36,647 nt of DNA from Verrucomicrobiia bacterium (GCA_025056465.1 JANWVU010000009.1:1-36647); one strand, 5' to 3'; positions 15,591 to 24,031 are shown, counted from the stretch's first letter. Notes: generated by a model not told the origin, from the letters alone. Made by a program: numbers and translations.

Positions 15591-16092
15591 ACCACCGCCC
15601 AAACCGTGCGCGCAGCTCATCCCGTGTCGCGCCAAACGGCGGCCCGTCTTCCATCTCCACATCGAAGAAAATCCCCAACAACCACCCACCGGGCCGCACC
15701 ACGCGCGCCGCCGCATCCACGTACGCATCCCGCAACGACGGCTCGAGCGCGCAAAAACACGTGTGCTCAAACAACCAGTCGTACCGGCCCTGATGCGTCA
15801 AAAAATCTCCCACCACAAACTCCACTCCACTACCGGCCGCCAATCGCCGCGCCTCCTCAATCGCCACCTCCGACACATCCAACCCGGTCACCCGAAACCC
15901 ATGCGCCGCCAACGCTCGACAATCATGTCCCCGACCACAGCCCGGCACCAACACCGTACCGGGTTCGTACCGCTCCCGTGTCAGAAAATCCACCAAGCCC
16001 GGTGCCGGCTCGCCTTTGTCCCACGGCGTATCTCCGCACCGGTACCGCTCATCCCACGCCTGCGCGTCCAACCGTTGATCCTCTCGTTTCAT
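15472..16092 (-). CDS. TPMT-family SAM-dependent methyltransferase
   Basis: A 206-residue cytoplasmic methyltransferase of the thiopurine S-methyltransferase-like family. The N-terminal AWDERYRCGDTPWDKGEPAP is characteristic. The SAM-binding motif is VLVPGCGRGHDCRALA, followed by GLDVSEVAIEEA. The family signature region YDWLFEHTCFCALEP and the end GEEVLMWWQRRD complete the domain. Related enzymes methylate thiols, halides, or selenium and tellurium compounds; the substrate here is unknown. The ATG at 16092 is used because family similarity begins there. The conserved C-terminal strand lies within the 119-bp overlap with the ArdC-like gene, so this reading is the older and better-supported one there. 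Confidence 0.85.
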   Translation of the reverse strand: MKREDQRLDAQAWDERYRCGDTPWDKGEPAPGLVDFLTRERYEPGTVLVPGCGRGHDCRALAAHGFRVTGLDVSEVAIEEARRLAAGSGVEFVVGDFLTHQGRYDWLFEHTCFCALEPSLRDAYVDAAARVVRPGGWLLGIFFDVEMEDGPPFGATRDELRARFGRWFRLLREERPRSWPGRVGEEVLMWWQRRDQPVDHAGDGRG

Positions 16093-16154
16093 CCTGCAAC
16101 CCACCTCACCGACAACTTCCCGGCACAAACAACCTCGCCATTCGCCGCCGAAGT

Positions 16155-16160
16155 TATAGC
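16155..16160 (+). promoter_or_regulatory. Candidate -10 element of the rhomboid gene
   Basis: TATAGC ends 8 nt before the GTG start at 16169. The opposite strand of the same AT-rich patch reads TATAAC or TATGCT and could serve the divergent methyltransferase gene. No clear -35 is seen. Confidence 0.35.
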
Positions 16161-16168
16161 ATACCGGC

Positions 16169-17245
16169 GTGCTCGCCCTGCTCATACCGGTCGGCTCCGA
16201 CCACGACCGCGCCCGACCCGCGGTGGCGACCTTGTCGCTCATTGCGCTGAACATCATCATCTACCTCCTCACCAGCGCCCTCGACTCCGACGCCATCGCA
16301 CGCCAACTCGGTTTCGTCGCCGCCGCACCGCAACCTCACCAGTTCATTACGCACATGTTCCTTCACCTCGCTTGGCCGAAAAATCCCGACGCCGATTGGA
16401 TCATGCACCTCAACAGCGTCCTACACATCGGCGGCAACATGGCCTACCTTTGGTTCGCCGGTAGCGATTTGGAAGATGCGCTCGGCTCGCTCAAATTCCT
16501 CCTCGCCTACTTCCTCGGCGGCATCGCCTCCGCGTTGCTGTTCTGGGCCACCGCCGTCGCTGGTCGTTTCCCGAATCTTGACGAACCCGCTATTGGTGCC
16601 TCGGGCGCAGTCTCCGCGTTGCTCGGACTCTATCTCGTACGCTTCCCCCGATTCAAAATCCGCATCTGGTACGCGGGATTCATCCCGGTACCCTTGATCA
16701 TGCGACAAGGTATCGCGCGCATCAGTTCGTGGTTCTTCATCGGTTTCTGGATCGCGTTGCAACTATTCTTCGGTCTCCAAGCCCTGCGCGCCGGTGGCGC
16801 GGAAGTGGCATATTGGGGTCACATCGGCGGATTTCTCCTCGGGTTGGCTTACGGAACTGCCACTCATCAGTGGCGCGCTGGCCAGCAGGAGTTCTTGTTC
16901 AAGGAAGCCGAACACTTCTTCTACAAACAAAAATGGTTCCCCGCGATGGAGGCCTACCAATGTCTCGCCCAACGATACCCGCGCTTCGTCGAAGCCTACC
17001 TCAAATGGGCGTTGTGCTGGGAATGTGCCGGCCATCCCCAGCGCGCGGAAAAAGTGCTGTTCGACGCCCTTCAAACCTGTCGCGCCAACGGTTGGGAGTC
17101 GGAAGCCGACCGGCTCCAGGCCGAACTCCAACAACTCGGCGCGCTCCGCGCTGCTTCACCCACTCAACCACCGGCAGCACCCGCCCCCGCCACTCCCAAT
17201 CTCATGTTCCGTCGCCGCTTCAAGTGGGAGAAGGACAACGCATGA
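16169..17245 (+). CDS. Rhomboid-family intramembrane serine protease with C-terminal TPR-like region
   Basis: A 358-residue polytopic membrane protein. The first helix is VATLSLIALNIIIYLLTSAL. Rhomboid motifs follow in order: HIGGNMAYLWFAG (Asn90, oxyanion site), AIGASGAVSALLGLYL (catalytic Ser145) and AYWGHIGGFLLGLAYG (catalytic His218). It should therefore be an active intramembrane protease. After the membrane domain, residues of about 235-330 form a helical, TPR-like segment (KQKWFPAMEAYQCLAQRYP, then AYLKWALCWECAGHPQRAE). The GTG start is preceded by a -10-like TATAGC at 8 nt. The stop overlaps the next gene by ATGA, so the two are translationally coupled. Confidence 0.9.
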   Translation: MLALLIPVGSDHDRARPAVATLSLIALNIIIYLLTSALDSDAIARQLGFVAAAPQPHQFITHMFLHLAWPKNPDADWIMHLNSVLHIGGNMAYLWFAGSDLEDALGSLKFLLAYFLGGIASALLFWATAVAGRFPNLDEPAIGASGAVSALLGLYLVRFPRFKIRIWYAGFIPVPLIMRQGIARISSWFFIGFWIALQLFFGLQALRAGGAEVAYWGHIGGFLLGLAYGTATHQWRAGQQEFLFKEAEHFFYKQKWFPAMEAYQCLAQRYPRFVEAYLKWALCWECAGHPQRAEKVLFDALQTCRANGWESEADRLQAELQQLGALRAASPTQPPAAPAPATPNLMFRRRFKWEKDNA

Positions 17246-18777
17246 CCACACCCGCCCAATCATTCATCCCCTGCGTTCATCATCCTGATCAACGCGCCAC
17301 GCACAATTGCATGAATTGCGGCAAACCACTCTGCATGTTTTGCGTCTCGGAACGCGGCTATTACTGCAGCGACACTTGCAAAGCCGCCGTCCAAGCGACC
17401 GAACCCGATGCGCCCCGCGACCAACGCCTCGACCAACTCGATGCTCAGTTGCAACGCAGCCGCGCCGTACTCACCACCCTCTGGCGCAAACTCGCGCTCG
17501 TGCTCGTCCTCATACTCGTCCTCGGAGCCGGTTGGCTCACCTACCGGTTGCTATTTGCGCCCCGCGGCAAAATCACCGTCGCTTTCCCCGTGGATTCCGC
17601 CATGGCCAGTTTCTTCGCTCAACCCCTCGATGCCGACACCGTTTTGGTCCGTGCCAACAATGAATTGTTTCGGCTCCGCCTGCGCACCCAAACCAAACTC
17701 TGGAGCGTGACGCTGCCGGAAGACGAATCCGGTAGCGTCGTGTCCGTTCATGGTTCCGAGATCCAAATCCGTTATCGCGACCGCGTGCAATCTCTCGATG
17801 CCCAAACAGGCACACCACTGCGCGAAGCCACCCGGCCTCCACAATCTCAGCATGAATGGAATCAACACACCATCACCATCCGCCCCGCCGCCCTCAAACC
17901 ACAGACGGAATCTCAGGAGGAACCCGAACTCACCGCCGGTGACCCCGAACAGTTTTCCGCCCGTCGCCTGTTCAACCTCGCTGGTGGCGAGCAACCCTCG
18001 GCACCCCCTCGCGAGTTTCAGGTGCGATTCAGCGGCGCAACCCCTGCCGAACTCACTCTCGCGTTTTCCGAGTGGCCGACTGTCTTCCCATTCGAGAAAT
18101 CGCTGGTCCTTGTCGGTGGTCGCCACCTCGCTGTCTTCGACCGCATCGGCGAACCCCGATGGCAACACCAACTCGACGCCGAGTTTGTCACGCTCACCGT
18201 CAACGACAACGCGCTTGCCGTCGCCACCCTGCAGAGCGTGACGTTGCTTGACCTGCATACCGGACAACAACGATGGCGCGCCACCGACCTCCAAACCGAA
18301 AACCTCACCCTCGCACCCGACGGATCCGTGTACGCTTTCGTCGTCCTGTCCTCCGAACAAGCCAAAGCTCACGAGAAACAATTTCGTGCCGCCCCCGTCG
18401 CGCCGCGCGGCTTGGGCATTACCGTGCGCGACGCGGTACCGGCCTTGCTCAAGCTCGATGCCCGCGACGGCTCCATCCGCTGGGGCGTCCGCAACATCGG
18501 CCAATACGTTCTGGTCACCGACGATTCGCTGTTCGTCGCCGACGACACCGACCGAGTCAACCTACTCGCCCCAGCCGGTATCATCGAAACCTACTACAGC
18601 ATCCGACAACTCAACCCGCGGACTGGTGCCGACCTCTGGCATATCATCGACAAGGGCAGCCTTGCCGATGCCCACCTCCTCGGTCGCTCGCCCCTGCTCG
18701 TCGTGTTGCCCCATCCGCCCGCCGGACGGATCAACCCCACCGGCAGCTACCGGCTCCAACTCGTCGAAACGAACTAG
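17242..18777 (+). CDS. B-box-like zinc finger/transmembrane/beta-propeller protein
   Basis: A 511-residue protein of unknown function. Residues 11-46 hold a Cys/His cluster (C11, H13, H14, C23, C26, C31, C34, C42, C46; includes CMNCGKPLCMFCVSERGYYC), resembling a B-box-type zinc finger. A coiled or helical stretch precedes one transmembrane helix (about 84-105, LALVLVLILVLGAGWLTYRL). The rest, about 400 residues, looks like a PQQ-type beta-propeller, with segments such as LFRLRLRTQTKLWSV, VTLLDLHTGQQRWRATD and ALLKLDARDGSIRWGV. The likely topology is zinc finger inside and propeller in the periplasm. It overlaps the rhomboid gene by ATGA, so it may be the protease's partner or substrate. Confidence 0.8.
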   Translation: MTTPAQSFIPCVHHPDQRATHNCMNCGKPLCMFCVSERGYYCSDTCKAAVQATEPDAPRDQRLDQLDAQLQRSRAVLTTLWRKLALVLVLILVLGAGWLTYRLLFAPRGKITVAFPVDSAMASFFAQPLDADTVLVRANNELFRLRLRTQTKLWSVTLPEDESGSVVSVHGSEIQIRYRDRVQSLDAQTGTPLREATRPPQSQHEWNQHTITIRPAALKPQTESQEEPELTAGDPEQFSARRLFNLAGGEQPSAPPREFQVRFSGATPAELTLAFSEWPTVFPFEKSLVLVGGRHLAVFDRIGEPRWQHQLDAEFVTLTVNDNALAVATLQSVTLLDLHTGQQRWRATDLQTENLTLAPDGSVYAFVVLSSEQAKAHEKQFRAAPVAPRGLGITVRDAVPALLKLDARDGSIRWGVRNIGQYVLVTDDSLFVADDTDRVNLLAPAGIIETYYSIRQLNPRTGADLWHIIDKGSLADAHLLGRSPLLVVLPHPPAGRINPTGSYRLQLVETN

Positions 18778-18810
18778 CTTCTCTCGCCACTTAGTTTTCC
18801 CCGCGCAATC

Positions 18811-18819
18811 TGCTACGCT
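18811..18819 (+). promoter_or_regulatory. Candidate extended -10 of arsS
   Basis: TGCTACGCT ends 6 nt before the arsS ATG at 18826. It is nearly identical to the extended -10 before kdsC (TGCTACACT) and the one inside lptB (TGCTAGACT). The -35 region at 18791-18796 (TTAGTT, 17-nt spacing) is weak. A leaderless mRNA is predicted. Confidence 0.4.
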
Positions 18820-18825
18820 GAACCT

Positions 18826-19809
18826 ATGCATCACAACCCCGACCCTTGTCTCGTCAACACCTTTGAAACACGACTTCACCAACTCGGCCGCGCGCCGCTC
18901 CGTCGCACCACCATCACCACCTTGCAAATCAACCTCGGCAAACGCTGCAACCAAACATGTCAGCACTGCCACGTCAACGCCGGCCCCGCTCGCACCGAGA
19001 TGATGACCCGCCAAACTGCCGACCGCATTCTCGATTGGCTCGCCCACACCACCATCCCCACCGTTGACCTCACCGGTGGCGCGCCCGAACTCAACCCCAA
19101 CTTCCGCTACCTCGTCGAATCCTGCCGCACGCTCCGCCGCCATGTCATTGACCGCTGCAACCTCACCGTCCTATTCGAGCCCGGCCAGCACGACCTCGCG
19201 GAGTTCCTCGCCGACAACCGCGTCGAAATCATCGCCTCACTCCCCTGTTACCTCCCCAACAACGTTGACGCCCAACGCGGCGACGGTGTCTTCGACAAAA
19301 GCATCCGCGCCCTCCAAATCCTCAACGCACTCGGCTACGGCACGGCACCCGACCTCCCGCTCAATCTCGTCTACAACCCGCTCGGCGACACCCTGCCGCC
19401 GCAACAAGCACAATTGGAAGCCGACTACCGGCATCACTTGCGTGCCCACTACGGTATCGTCTTCAACCACCTCTACACGCTCACCAACATGCCCATCGCG
19501 CGATTCGCTGCGTGGCTTCACCGCGAAGGCCGGTACGATTCCTATCTCCAACTGCTCATCGCCAAGTTCAACCCGGCAACCCTCGACCATCTCATGTGCC
19601 GCACCACGCTCTCCATCGGCTGGCGCGGCGAAGTCTACGACTGCGACTTCAACCAAATGCTCGACCTCCGATGGTGCAACCACCAACCGCTCTACCTCTG
19701 GGACATCACCGTCGCCGACACCGAAAACCGTCCCATCATCACCGGCCCGCACTGCTTCGGTTGCACGGCCGGCTGCGGCAGCAGTTGCACCGGCGCACTC
19801 ACCTCGTGA
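18826..19809 (+). CDS. arsS: Arsenosugar biosynthesis radical SAM protein ArsS
   Basis: A 327-residue radical SAM enzyme. The N-terminal iron-sulfur motif CNQTCQHCHVNAGPART is the CxxxCxxC of the superfamily, followed by VDLTGGAPELNPNFRYLV. The C-terminal DUF3641-type domain contains CRTTLSIGWRGEVYDCDFNQ and a cysteine-rich end (HCFGCTAGCGSSCTGAL) likely to bind further clusters. ArsS is proposed to build the dimethylarsinoyl-deoxyribose core of arsenosugars from methylated arsenic and SAM. The next gene belongs to the family repeatedly found with arsS, which strengthens the call. The arsenic methyltransferase ArsM that normally supplies the substrate is not in the window. Confidence 0.92.
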   Translation: MHHNPDPCLVNTFETRLHQLGRAPLRRTTITTLQINLGKRCNQTCQHCHVNAGPARTEMMTRQTADRILDWLAHTTIPTVDLTGGAPELNPNFRYLVESCRTLRRHVIDRCNLTVLFEPGQHDLAEFLADNRVEIIASLPCYLPNNVDAQRGDGVFDKSIRALQILNALGYGTAPDLPLNLVYNPLGDTLPPQQAQLEADYRHHLRAHYGIVFNHLYTLTNMPIARFAAWLHREGRYDSYLQLLIAKFNPATLDHLMCRTTLSIGWRGEVYDCDFNQMLDLRWCNHQPLYLWDITVADTENRPIITGPHCFGCTAGCGSSCTGALTS

Positions 19810-19834
19810 CCGAAACCCATTCCCCGCGCGGGTG

Positions 19835-19876
19835 AATCCCCAATCTCCAATCTCAAATCTGAAATCACCAATCCCC
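19835..19876. repeat. Heptanucleotide tandem repeat (AATCNNN x6)
   Basis: Six consecutive 7-bp units all begin AATC and vary only in the last three bases: AATCCCC, AATCTCC, AATCTCA, AATCTGA, AATCACC, AATCCCC. They lie in the 138-bp gap between arsS and its partner gene. The form resembles the short tandemly repeated sequences known in cyanobacteria and other genomes. A CCCGCGCGGG palindrome (19823-19832) directly precedes the array. Confidence 0.8.
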
Positions 19877-19947
19877 ACTCATCCGGCATGACCGCCTCCG
19901 CCCCGCCTACCGGCACGTAGCACCCACGCAAAATCCATCTCATCCCC

Positions 19948-20583
19948 ATGACCGCTCCGCACCACGCACCTGAGCAGCTGGTGTTGATGGCTCGATACCC
20001 AACCCCGGGCAAAGTCAAAACGCGACTCGCCACCGAAATCGGCCCGCACCGCGCCGCGACGCTCTACCGACGCTGGCTCCGTCAGCTCGCCCGCGAATTT
20101 TCCCACGCACCCTTCCACGTCGAATGGCGTTTCACCCCGTCGCGCGCACCCTTCCGCCGAGTCACCCGCTGCCCCGGCGCCGCCTACCGGCCCCAACCAC
20201 CCGGCAACCTCGGCCACCGGCTCACCACCATCGTCGCCGACTCTTTCGCCGCAGGCTACCGGCGGGTCATCGTTATCGGTACCGATTGTCCGCTCATGAC
20301 TCGCACAACCATCATGCGCGCCTTCCAACTGCTCCACCGCTATCCGGTTGTCATCCAACCCACCGACGACGGCGGCTATGCGCTCGTCGGGTTGACCGCG
20401 CCATTCGATCTGTTCCGTAACATCGCGTGGAGCACCGATCGCGTCATGGAACAAACCCGACAACGACTCAGCCAGCTCAACCTCTCATGGCGTGAGTTGC
20501 CGAGCACCTTCGACATCGACACCCGTGCCGACCTCGATCGCTGGCGCGCGCTTCAACGCAGTCTCAACCGCTCCACCAGATAA
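19948..20583 (+). CDS. TIGR04282-family arsenosugar biosynthesis glycosyltransferase
   Basis: A 211-residue nucleotide-sugar-transferase-like protein (DUF2064, GT-A fold). Diagnostic motifs are LVLMARYPTPGKVKTRLATEIG, trimmed here to its core PTPGKVKTRL, then VIVIGTDCPLMT with the metal-binding Asp, and VIQPTDDGGYALVGL. The family is named for its frequent pairing with ArsS and is presumed to act in late arsenosugar assembly; its exact reaction is not established. The ATG at 19948 gives the normal short N-terminus. The last 31 bp overlap the convergent glcF gene. Confidence 0.88.
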   Translation: MTAPHHAPEQLVLMARYPTPGKVKTRLATEIGPHRAATLYRRWLRQLAREFSHAPFHVEWRFTPSRAPFRRVTRCPGAAYRPQPPGNLGHRLTTIVADSFAAGYRRVIVIGTDCPLMTRTTIMRAFQLLHRYPVVIQPTDDGGYALVGLTAPFDLFRNIAWSTDRVMEQTRQRLSQLNLSWRELPSTFDIDTRADLDRWRALQRSLNRSTR

Positions 20584-21767
20584 TCCGCCAGGTGTTGCAC
20601 CCGAACATGCCTCGCACCGGCCCGACGCAACCCCGCCTCGATTTGCATCTGGCAACCGGGGTTTGTCGTGACCACCACGCACGCCCCGCTGCGCAAAATG
20701 TTCTCCACTTTCCGTTGCTGAAGCCGACGCGCCATATCGGGCTCCGTCAGATTGTAGCTACCGGCACTGCCACAACACGTGTCCGACTCCGGCAGCTCCA
20801 CAAACTGCCTACCGGCCACGGCCCGCAACAACTCACGCGGCTGTTGCCGGATGCGTTGCGCGTGCGACAAATGACACGCCTCATGATAGGTCACACGCTT
20901 AGTCCCCTGTTGCGGAAACTCGCGCGTCGCCAACAGCTCCACCAAATCACGCACCCGACCCGCCACGCGCATCGCTTCCTCGTCGCCCAACAAGTGTCCG
21001 TACTCTTTCATCATCGCACCGCAACCCGCCGCATTGACCACCACCCAGTCCACGCCCGATTGCACAAACACCGCAACGTTCCGCCGAGCCAAGTGACGTG
21101 CCTGCACGAGATTCCCGTTGTGCGCGTGCAACGCCCCGCAACACACCTGCCCCTCCGGTACCACCACATCGTACCCCGCCCAATTCAGCAACCGCATCGT
21201 GGCCCGGTGCGTCCCGCGAAATAACACGCTCATCACGCAACCAGTCAGCAACCCAACCCGCCCCCGACGCGGACCGCAGGCCGGTGACTCCGCCGGCAAC
21301 GGCGCGTCATCCCACCGCTCAGGCAACAACTCCATCGGCTCCCGCAGCCACGCCGGTAACCCACCCCGCCGGCCCCACCACCGCGCCAACCCCACCGGCC
21401 ACAACGCCACCCGCAACCGCTGCGGATACGGCAACACCTCATCAATCAGCACCCGACGCAACCACCATTGCCAGCCCCGTCGCCGGTATCCTCGCTCCAC
21501 ATACGCGCGCGTCTGCTCTAGCAACGCGCCGTACGCCACCCCGCTCGGACACGCCACTTCGCATGCCCGACACCCCAAACACCGGTCCAGCGGCCCAACC
21601 ACTCCCGCCGTCAACGACAACCGCCCCGCCGCCAACTGCCGCATCAACCAAATCCGACCCCGCGGGGATTCGTTCTCGTCGCCTGTCTCGCGGTACGTCG
21701 GACACGACCCCAAACACAACCCGCAATGAATGCATGCCCGCGCCGCGTGCTCGTCCAAGAAACCCAT
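20553..21767 (-). CDS. glcF: Glycolate oxidase iron-sulfur subunit GlcF
   Basis: A 404-residue iron-sulfur protein. Two N-terminal [4Fe-4S] motifs, CIHCGLCLGSCPTY and CLGCRACEVACPSG, are followed by two Cys-rich CCG domains: GCVMSVLF to QVCCGALHAHNG, and YHEACHLSHAQ to DTCCGSAGSYN. It transfers electrons from the flavin subunits to the respiratory chain during glycolate oxidation. The ATG at 21767, 5 nt after the glcE stop, is used because the ferredoxin-like domain begins directly after it; an upstream in-frame GTG or ATG would overlap glcE. It ends the glcD-glcE-glcF operon, and its 3' end overlaps the convergent TIGR04282 gene. Confidence 0.93.
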   Translation of the reverse strand: MGFLDEHAARACIHCGLCLGSCPTYRETGDENESPRGRIWLMRQLAAGRLSLTAGVVGPLDRCLGCRACEVACPSGVAYGALLEQTRAYVERGYRRRGWQWWLRRVLIDEVLPYPQRLRVALWPVGLARWWGRRGGLPAWLREPMELLPERWDDAPLPAESPACGPRRGRVGLLTGCVMSVLFRGTHRATMRLLNWAGYDVVVPEGQVCCGALHAHNGNLVQARHLARRNVAVFVQSGVDWVVVNAAGCGAMMKEYGHLLGDEEAMRVAGRVRDLVELLATREFPQQGTKRVTYHEACHLSHAQRIRQQPRELLRAVAGRQFVELPESDTCCGSAGSYNLTEPDMARRLQQRKVENILRSGACVVVTTNPGCQMQIEAGLRRAGARHVRVQHLADYLVERLRLR

Positions 21768-21772
21768 CACGC

Positions 21773-22537
21773 TCACCGCAACGCCGCCTCCAACCGTGCC
21801 TGCAACCATGCCGGTGCCGACGCCGGCATGGGCAGCGTCCGCCCTCCCCGGTACTCAATCCAACCATTGCCAGCCCGTGCTACGAATTCCTCCGCATGCA
21901 ACTCCGACAACGTCGTCACCAACCGCGACGGCGCCACCGAGGCGCGTTGCGGCAGCGGACGGTTGTAATCCAGCGTTGCCGGCTGCGTCAGACCAAGCGC
22001 GGCCAACTGCTCTTTTTGCCATGCCACTTCCTCCGTGCTACCGGCCACGCCAACCACCACGCGCCGTGGTGACACCACATCCACCACCACCGGCATCAGC
22101 GGCGCTCGCCAAATCGCATCCAACAGCTCAGCCACCGCGCGCCAATCCGGTAGCTCCGCCCCAACGACCGCCTCCGCCTCCGGCAACGGTCGCAATTTGA
22201 ACGTCGCCTCACGCACCGTCCCCAAACGCCCACGCGCGCCCACGAACAATTTGCCCAAATCATAACCGGCCACGTTCTTGACCACCCGACCGCCCGACCG
22301 AATCTCGCTCCCGTTCAGCAACCGCACGCGAATCCCGAGCAGATAATCGCGCACCGTGCCGTACCCGAATCGTCTCGGCCCGCTCAGATTCTGCTCGATC
22401 AATTCGCCAATCGTTGGATCGCCGGGCGGGTCCAGCGGCAACCATTGTCGGTGCGGTGCCAGCACGCGTTGCAATTCCGACAGCCGAACATCGGCACCGA
22501 CCGTCACCACGAAATCGTCCACAAAATGCTGCATCAT
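21773..22537 (-). CDS. glcE: Glycolate oxidase FAD-binding subunit GlcE
   Basis: A 254-residue FAD_binding_4-type protein. It has the flavin-fold segments VTVGADVRLSELQRVLAPH, GDPTIGELIEQNLSGPRRFG, VRDYLLGIRVRLLNGSEIRS and GGRVVKNVAGYDLGKLFVG. This is the smaller flavoprotein of the GlcDEF complex. It is shorter than E. coli GlcE (350 residues) and begins within the first FAD-binding subdomain, but the core is intact. The start overlaps the glcD stop by ATGA and the stop is 5 nt before glcF, so coupling is tight. An in-frame start at 22609 would overlap glcD by about 75 bp. Confidence 0.88.
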   Translation of the reverse strand: MMQHFVDDFVVTVGADVRLSELQRVLAPHRQWLPLDPPGDPTIGELIEQNLSGPRRFGYGTVRDYLLGIRVRLLNGSEIRSGGRVVKNVAGYDLGKLFVGARGRLGTVREATFKLRPLPEAEAVVGAELPDWRAVAELLDAIWRAPLMPVVVDVVSPRRVVVGVAGSTEEVAWQKEQLAALGLTQPATLDYNRPLPQRASVAPSRLVTTLSELHAEEFVARAGNGWIEYRGGRTLPMPASAPAWLQARLEAALR

Positions 22538-23973
22538 GCCGCCGCCTGTTTCCGCACCTGAAAATCCGCGCACCGTTTCGATCCCGGAAACATCTTGTGC
22601 GGATTGCACCGCCCCACCGGGTCGAACACCCGCCGCACCGCGCGCATCGCCTCCAAATCCGCCGTCCGAAACTGGCGCTCCATGAAATCAATCTTTTCCA
22701 CTCCAATCCCGTGCTCCCCGGTGACACTCCCGCCAAGCGCCAGACAATGCTCCAAAATCTCGTTACCGGCCGCCACCGCTCTCCGCACCTGATCAGGGTC
22801 GCGTTCGTCGAACAACACCAACGGATGAATGTTGCCGTCGCCCGCGTGAAACACGTTCGGAATCCGCAACCCGTACTTTTCGCTCACCGCCCGAATGTGT
22901 CGCATGATCTCCGGCAGCGCCGAACGCGGCACCACACCGTCCTGCGTCAAAAAACTCGGACTTAGCCGGCCAATCGCTCCAAACGCGCGTTTCCGGCACT
23001 TCCACAACTCCGCCCGCTCGCCCTCCGTGCGCGCGTGCCGCACCTCGCGCGCGCCGTGCTCGCGACACAACGTTCGCACCCGTTCCGCTTGTCGTTCCAA
23101 CCCTGCCTCCAAACCGTCCAACTCGATGATCAACACCGCACCGGCATCCGACGGAAAACCAAACCGGTAGGCTTCCTCCACGGCTTGCGTGATCAACTGA
23201 TCCATCATCTCCAACGCCGCCGGTACAATCCCCGCCGCAATGATCGCGCTCACCGCCCGACTCGCCTCGTCCACGCCGGGAAAAATCGCCAGCATCGTCC
23301 GCCACGCCGGCGGCACCGGCACCAACTTCACCAACACGCGCGTCACCACGCCGAACATCCCCTCGCTGCCGACCACCACGCCGCGCAGGTCGTACCCCTC
23401 CACATCATCGCCGCTCTCCCGCGTTGCACCCAACCACACGACCTCCCCGTCCGGCAACACCAGCTCCAACCCAAGCACGTGGTTGGTCGTCACACCGTAT
23501 TTCAACGTGTGCGGCCCACCGGAGTTCATCGCCACATTCCCGCCGACCGTGCACGCGCCCTGACTCGATGGATCCGGCGCAAAATGCAACCCGTACGGTC
23601 GTGCCGCCGCCGAAATGTCCGCGTTGACGCAACCGGCTTCCACCAACGCCCGACGATTCCGCGCGTCCACCTCCAACACCCGATTCATCCGCGCCGTCCC
23701 AATCACCACCCCGCCATCCACCGCCAACACCGCCCCGCTCAAACTCGTACCGGCCCCGCGCGGAATGATCGCCCGCTGATGCCGCGCCGCAATCCGCACG
23801 GCGGTCACCACCTCGTCCGTGGACCGGGGCAACACCACCGCATCCGGTAGGTGTCGTTCCAACGTGTACGCATCACACTCGTACACCACGAGCTGATGCG
23901 GCTCCGCAATCACCGCATCCGCACCCAACGCCGCGCGTAACTCCTCCACCAACGCGTTCGCCAACGTCCGCAC
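22534..23973 (-). CDS. glcD: Glycolate oxidase FAD-linked subunit GlcD
   Basis: A 479-residue FAD-dependent oxidoreductase of the GlcD/D-lactate dehydrogenase type, converting glycolate to glyoxylate. The FAD-binding domain has IIPRGAGTSLSGAVL, SQGACTVGGNVAMNSGG and EGMFGVVTRV. The C-terminal FAD-oxidase domain ends with FHAGDGNIHPLVL, GSVTGEHGIGVEKIDFM and a DPVGRCNPHKMFPG tail. An in-frame ATG at 24033 would add 20 unconserved residues and overlap the divergent aminotransferase start. The GTG at 23973 leaves room for promoters and has a -10-like TATGCT 6 nt upstream. It is the first gene of glcDEF, divergent from a glyoxylate-using aminotransferase. Confidence 0.93.
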   Translation of the reverse strand: MRTLANALVEELRAALGADAVIAEPHQLVVYECDAYTLERHLPDAVVLPRSTDEVVTAVRIAARHQRAIIPRGAGTSLSGAVLAVDGGVVIGTARMNRVLEVDARNRRALVEAGCVNADISAAARPYGLHFAPDPSSQGACTVGGNVAMNSGGPHTLKYGVTTNHVLGLELVLPDGEVVWLGATRESGDDVEGYDLRGVVVGSEGMFGVVTRVLVKLVPVPPAWRTMLAIFPGVDEASRAVSAIIAAGIVPAALEMMDQLITQAVEEAYRFGFPSDAGAVLIIELDGLEAGLERQAERVRTLCREHGAREVRHARTEGERAELWKCRKRAFGAIGRLSPSFLTQDGVVPRSALPEIMRHIRAVSEKYGLRIPNVFHAGDGNIHPLVLFDERDPDQVRRAVAAGNEILEHCLALGGSVTGEHGIGVEKIDFMERQFRTADLEAMRAVRRVFDPVGRCNPHKMFPGSKRCADFQVRKQAAA

Positions 23974-23979
23974 GGCCGC

Positions 23980-24008
23980 AGCATAAATATCGCACTTGAG
24001 CGAGTCGA
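23980..24008 (-). promoter_or_regulatory. Candidate promoter of glcDEF
   Basis: On the minus strand TCGACT (24003-24008) and TATGCT (23980-23985) are 17 nt apart. The -10 ends 6 nt before the GTG at 23973. It overlaps the divergent aminotransferase promoter candidate, so the two could compete or share control. Confidence 0.35.
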
Positions 24009-24025
24009 GCGTTGCCCGGTAGCCT
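23996..24025 (+). promoter_or_regulatory. Candidate promoter of the aminotransferase gene
   Basis: TTGAGC (23996-24001) and TAGCCT (24020-24025) are separated by 18 nt. The -10 ends 6 nt before the ATG at 24032. No Shine-Dalgarno sequence is visible, so a leaderless start is possible. Confidence 0.35.
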
Positions 24026-24031
24026 ACAAGC

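Noticed and set aside
21098-22072. Long plus-strand frames opposite glcF and glcE
   Set aside because: Low-complexity Pro/Thr/Ala composition mirrored from the strongly conserved minus-strand iron-sulfur and flavin proteins.
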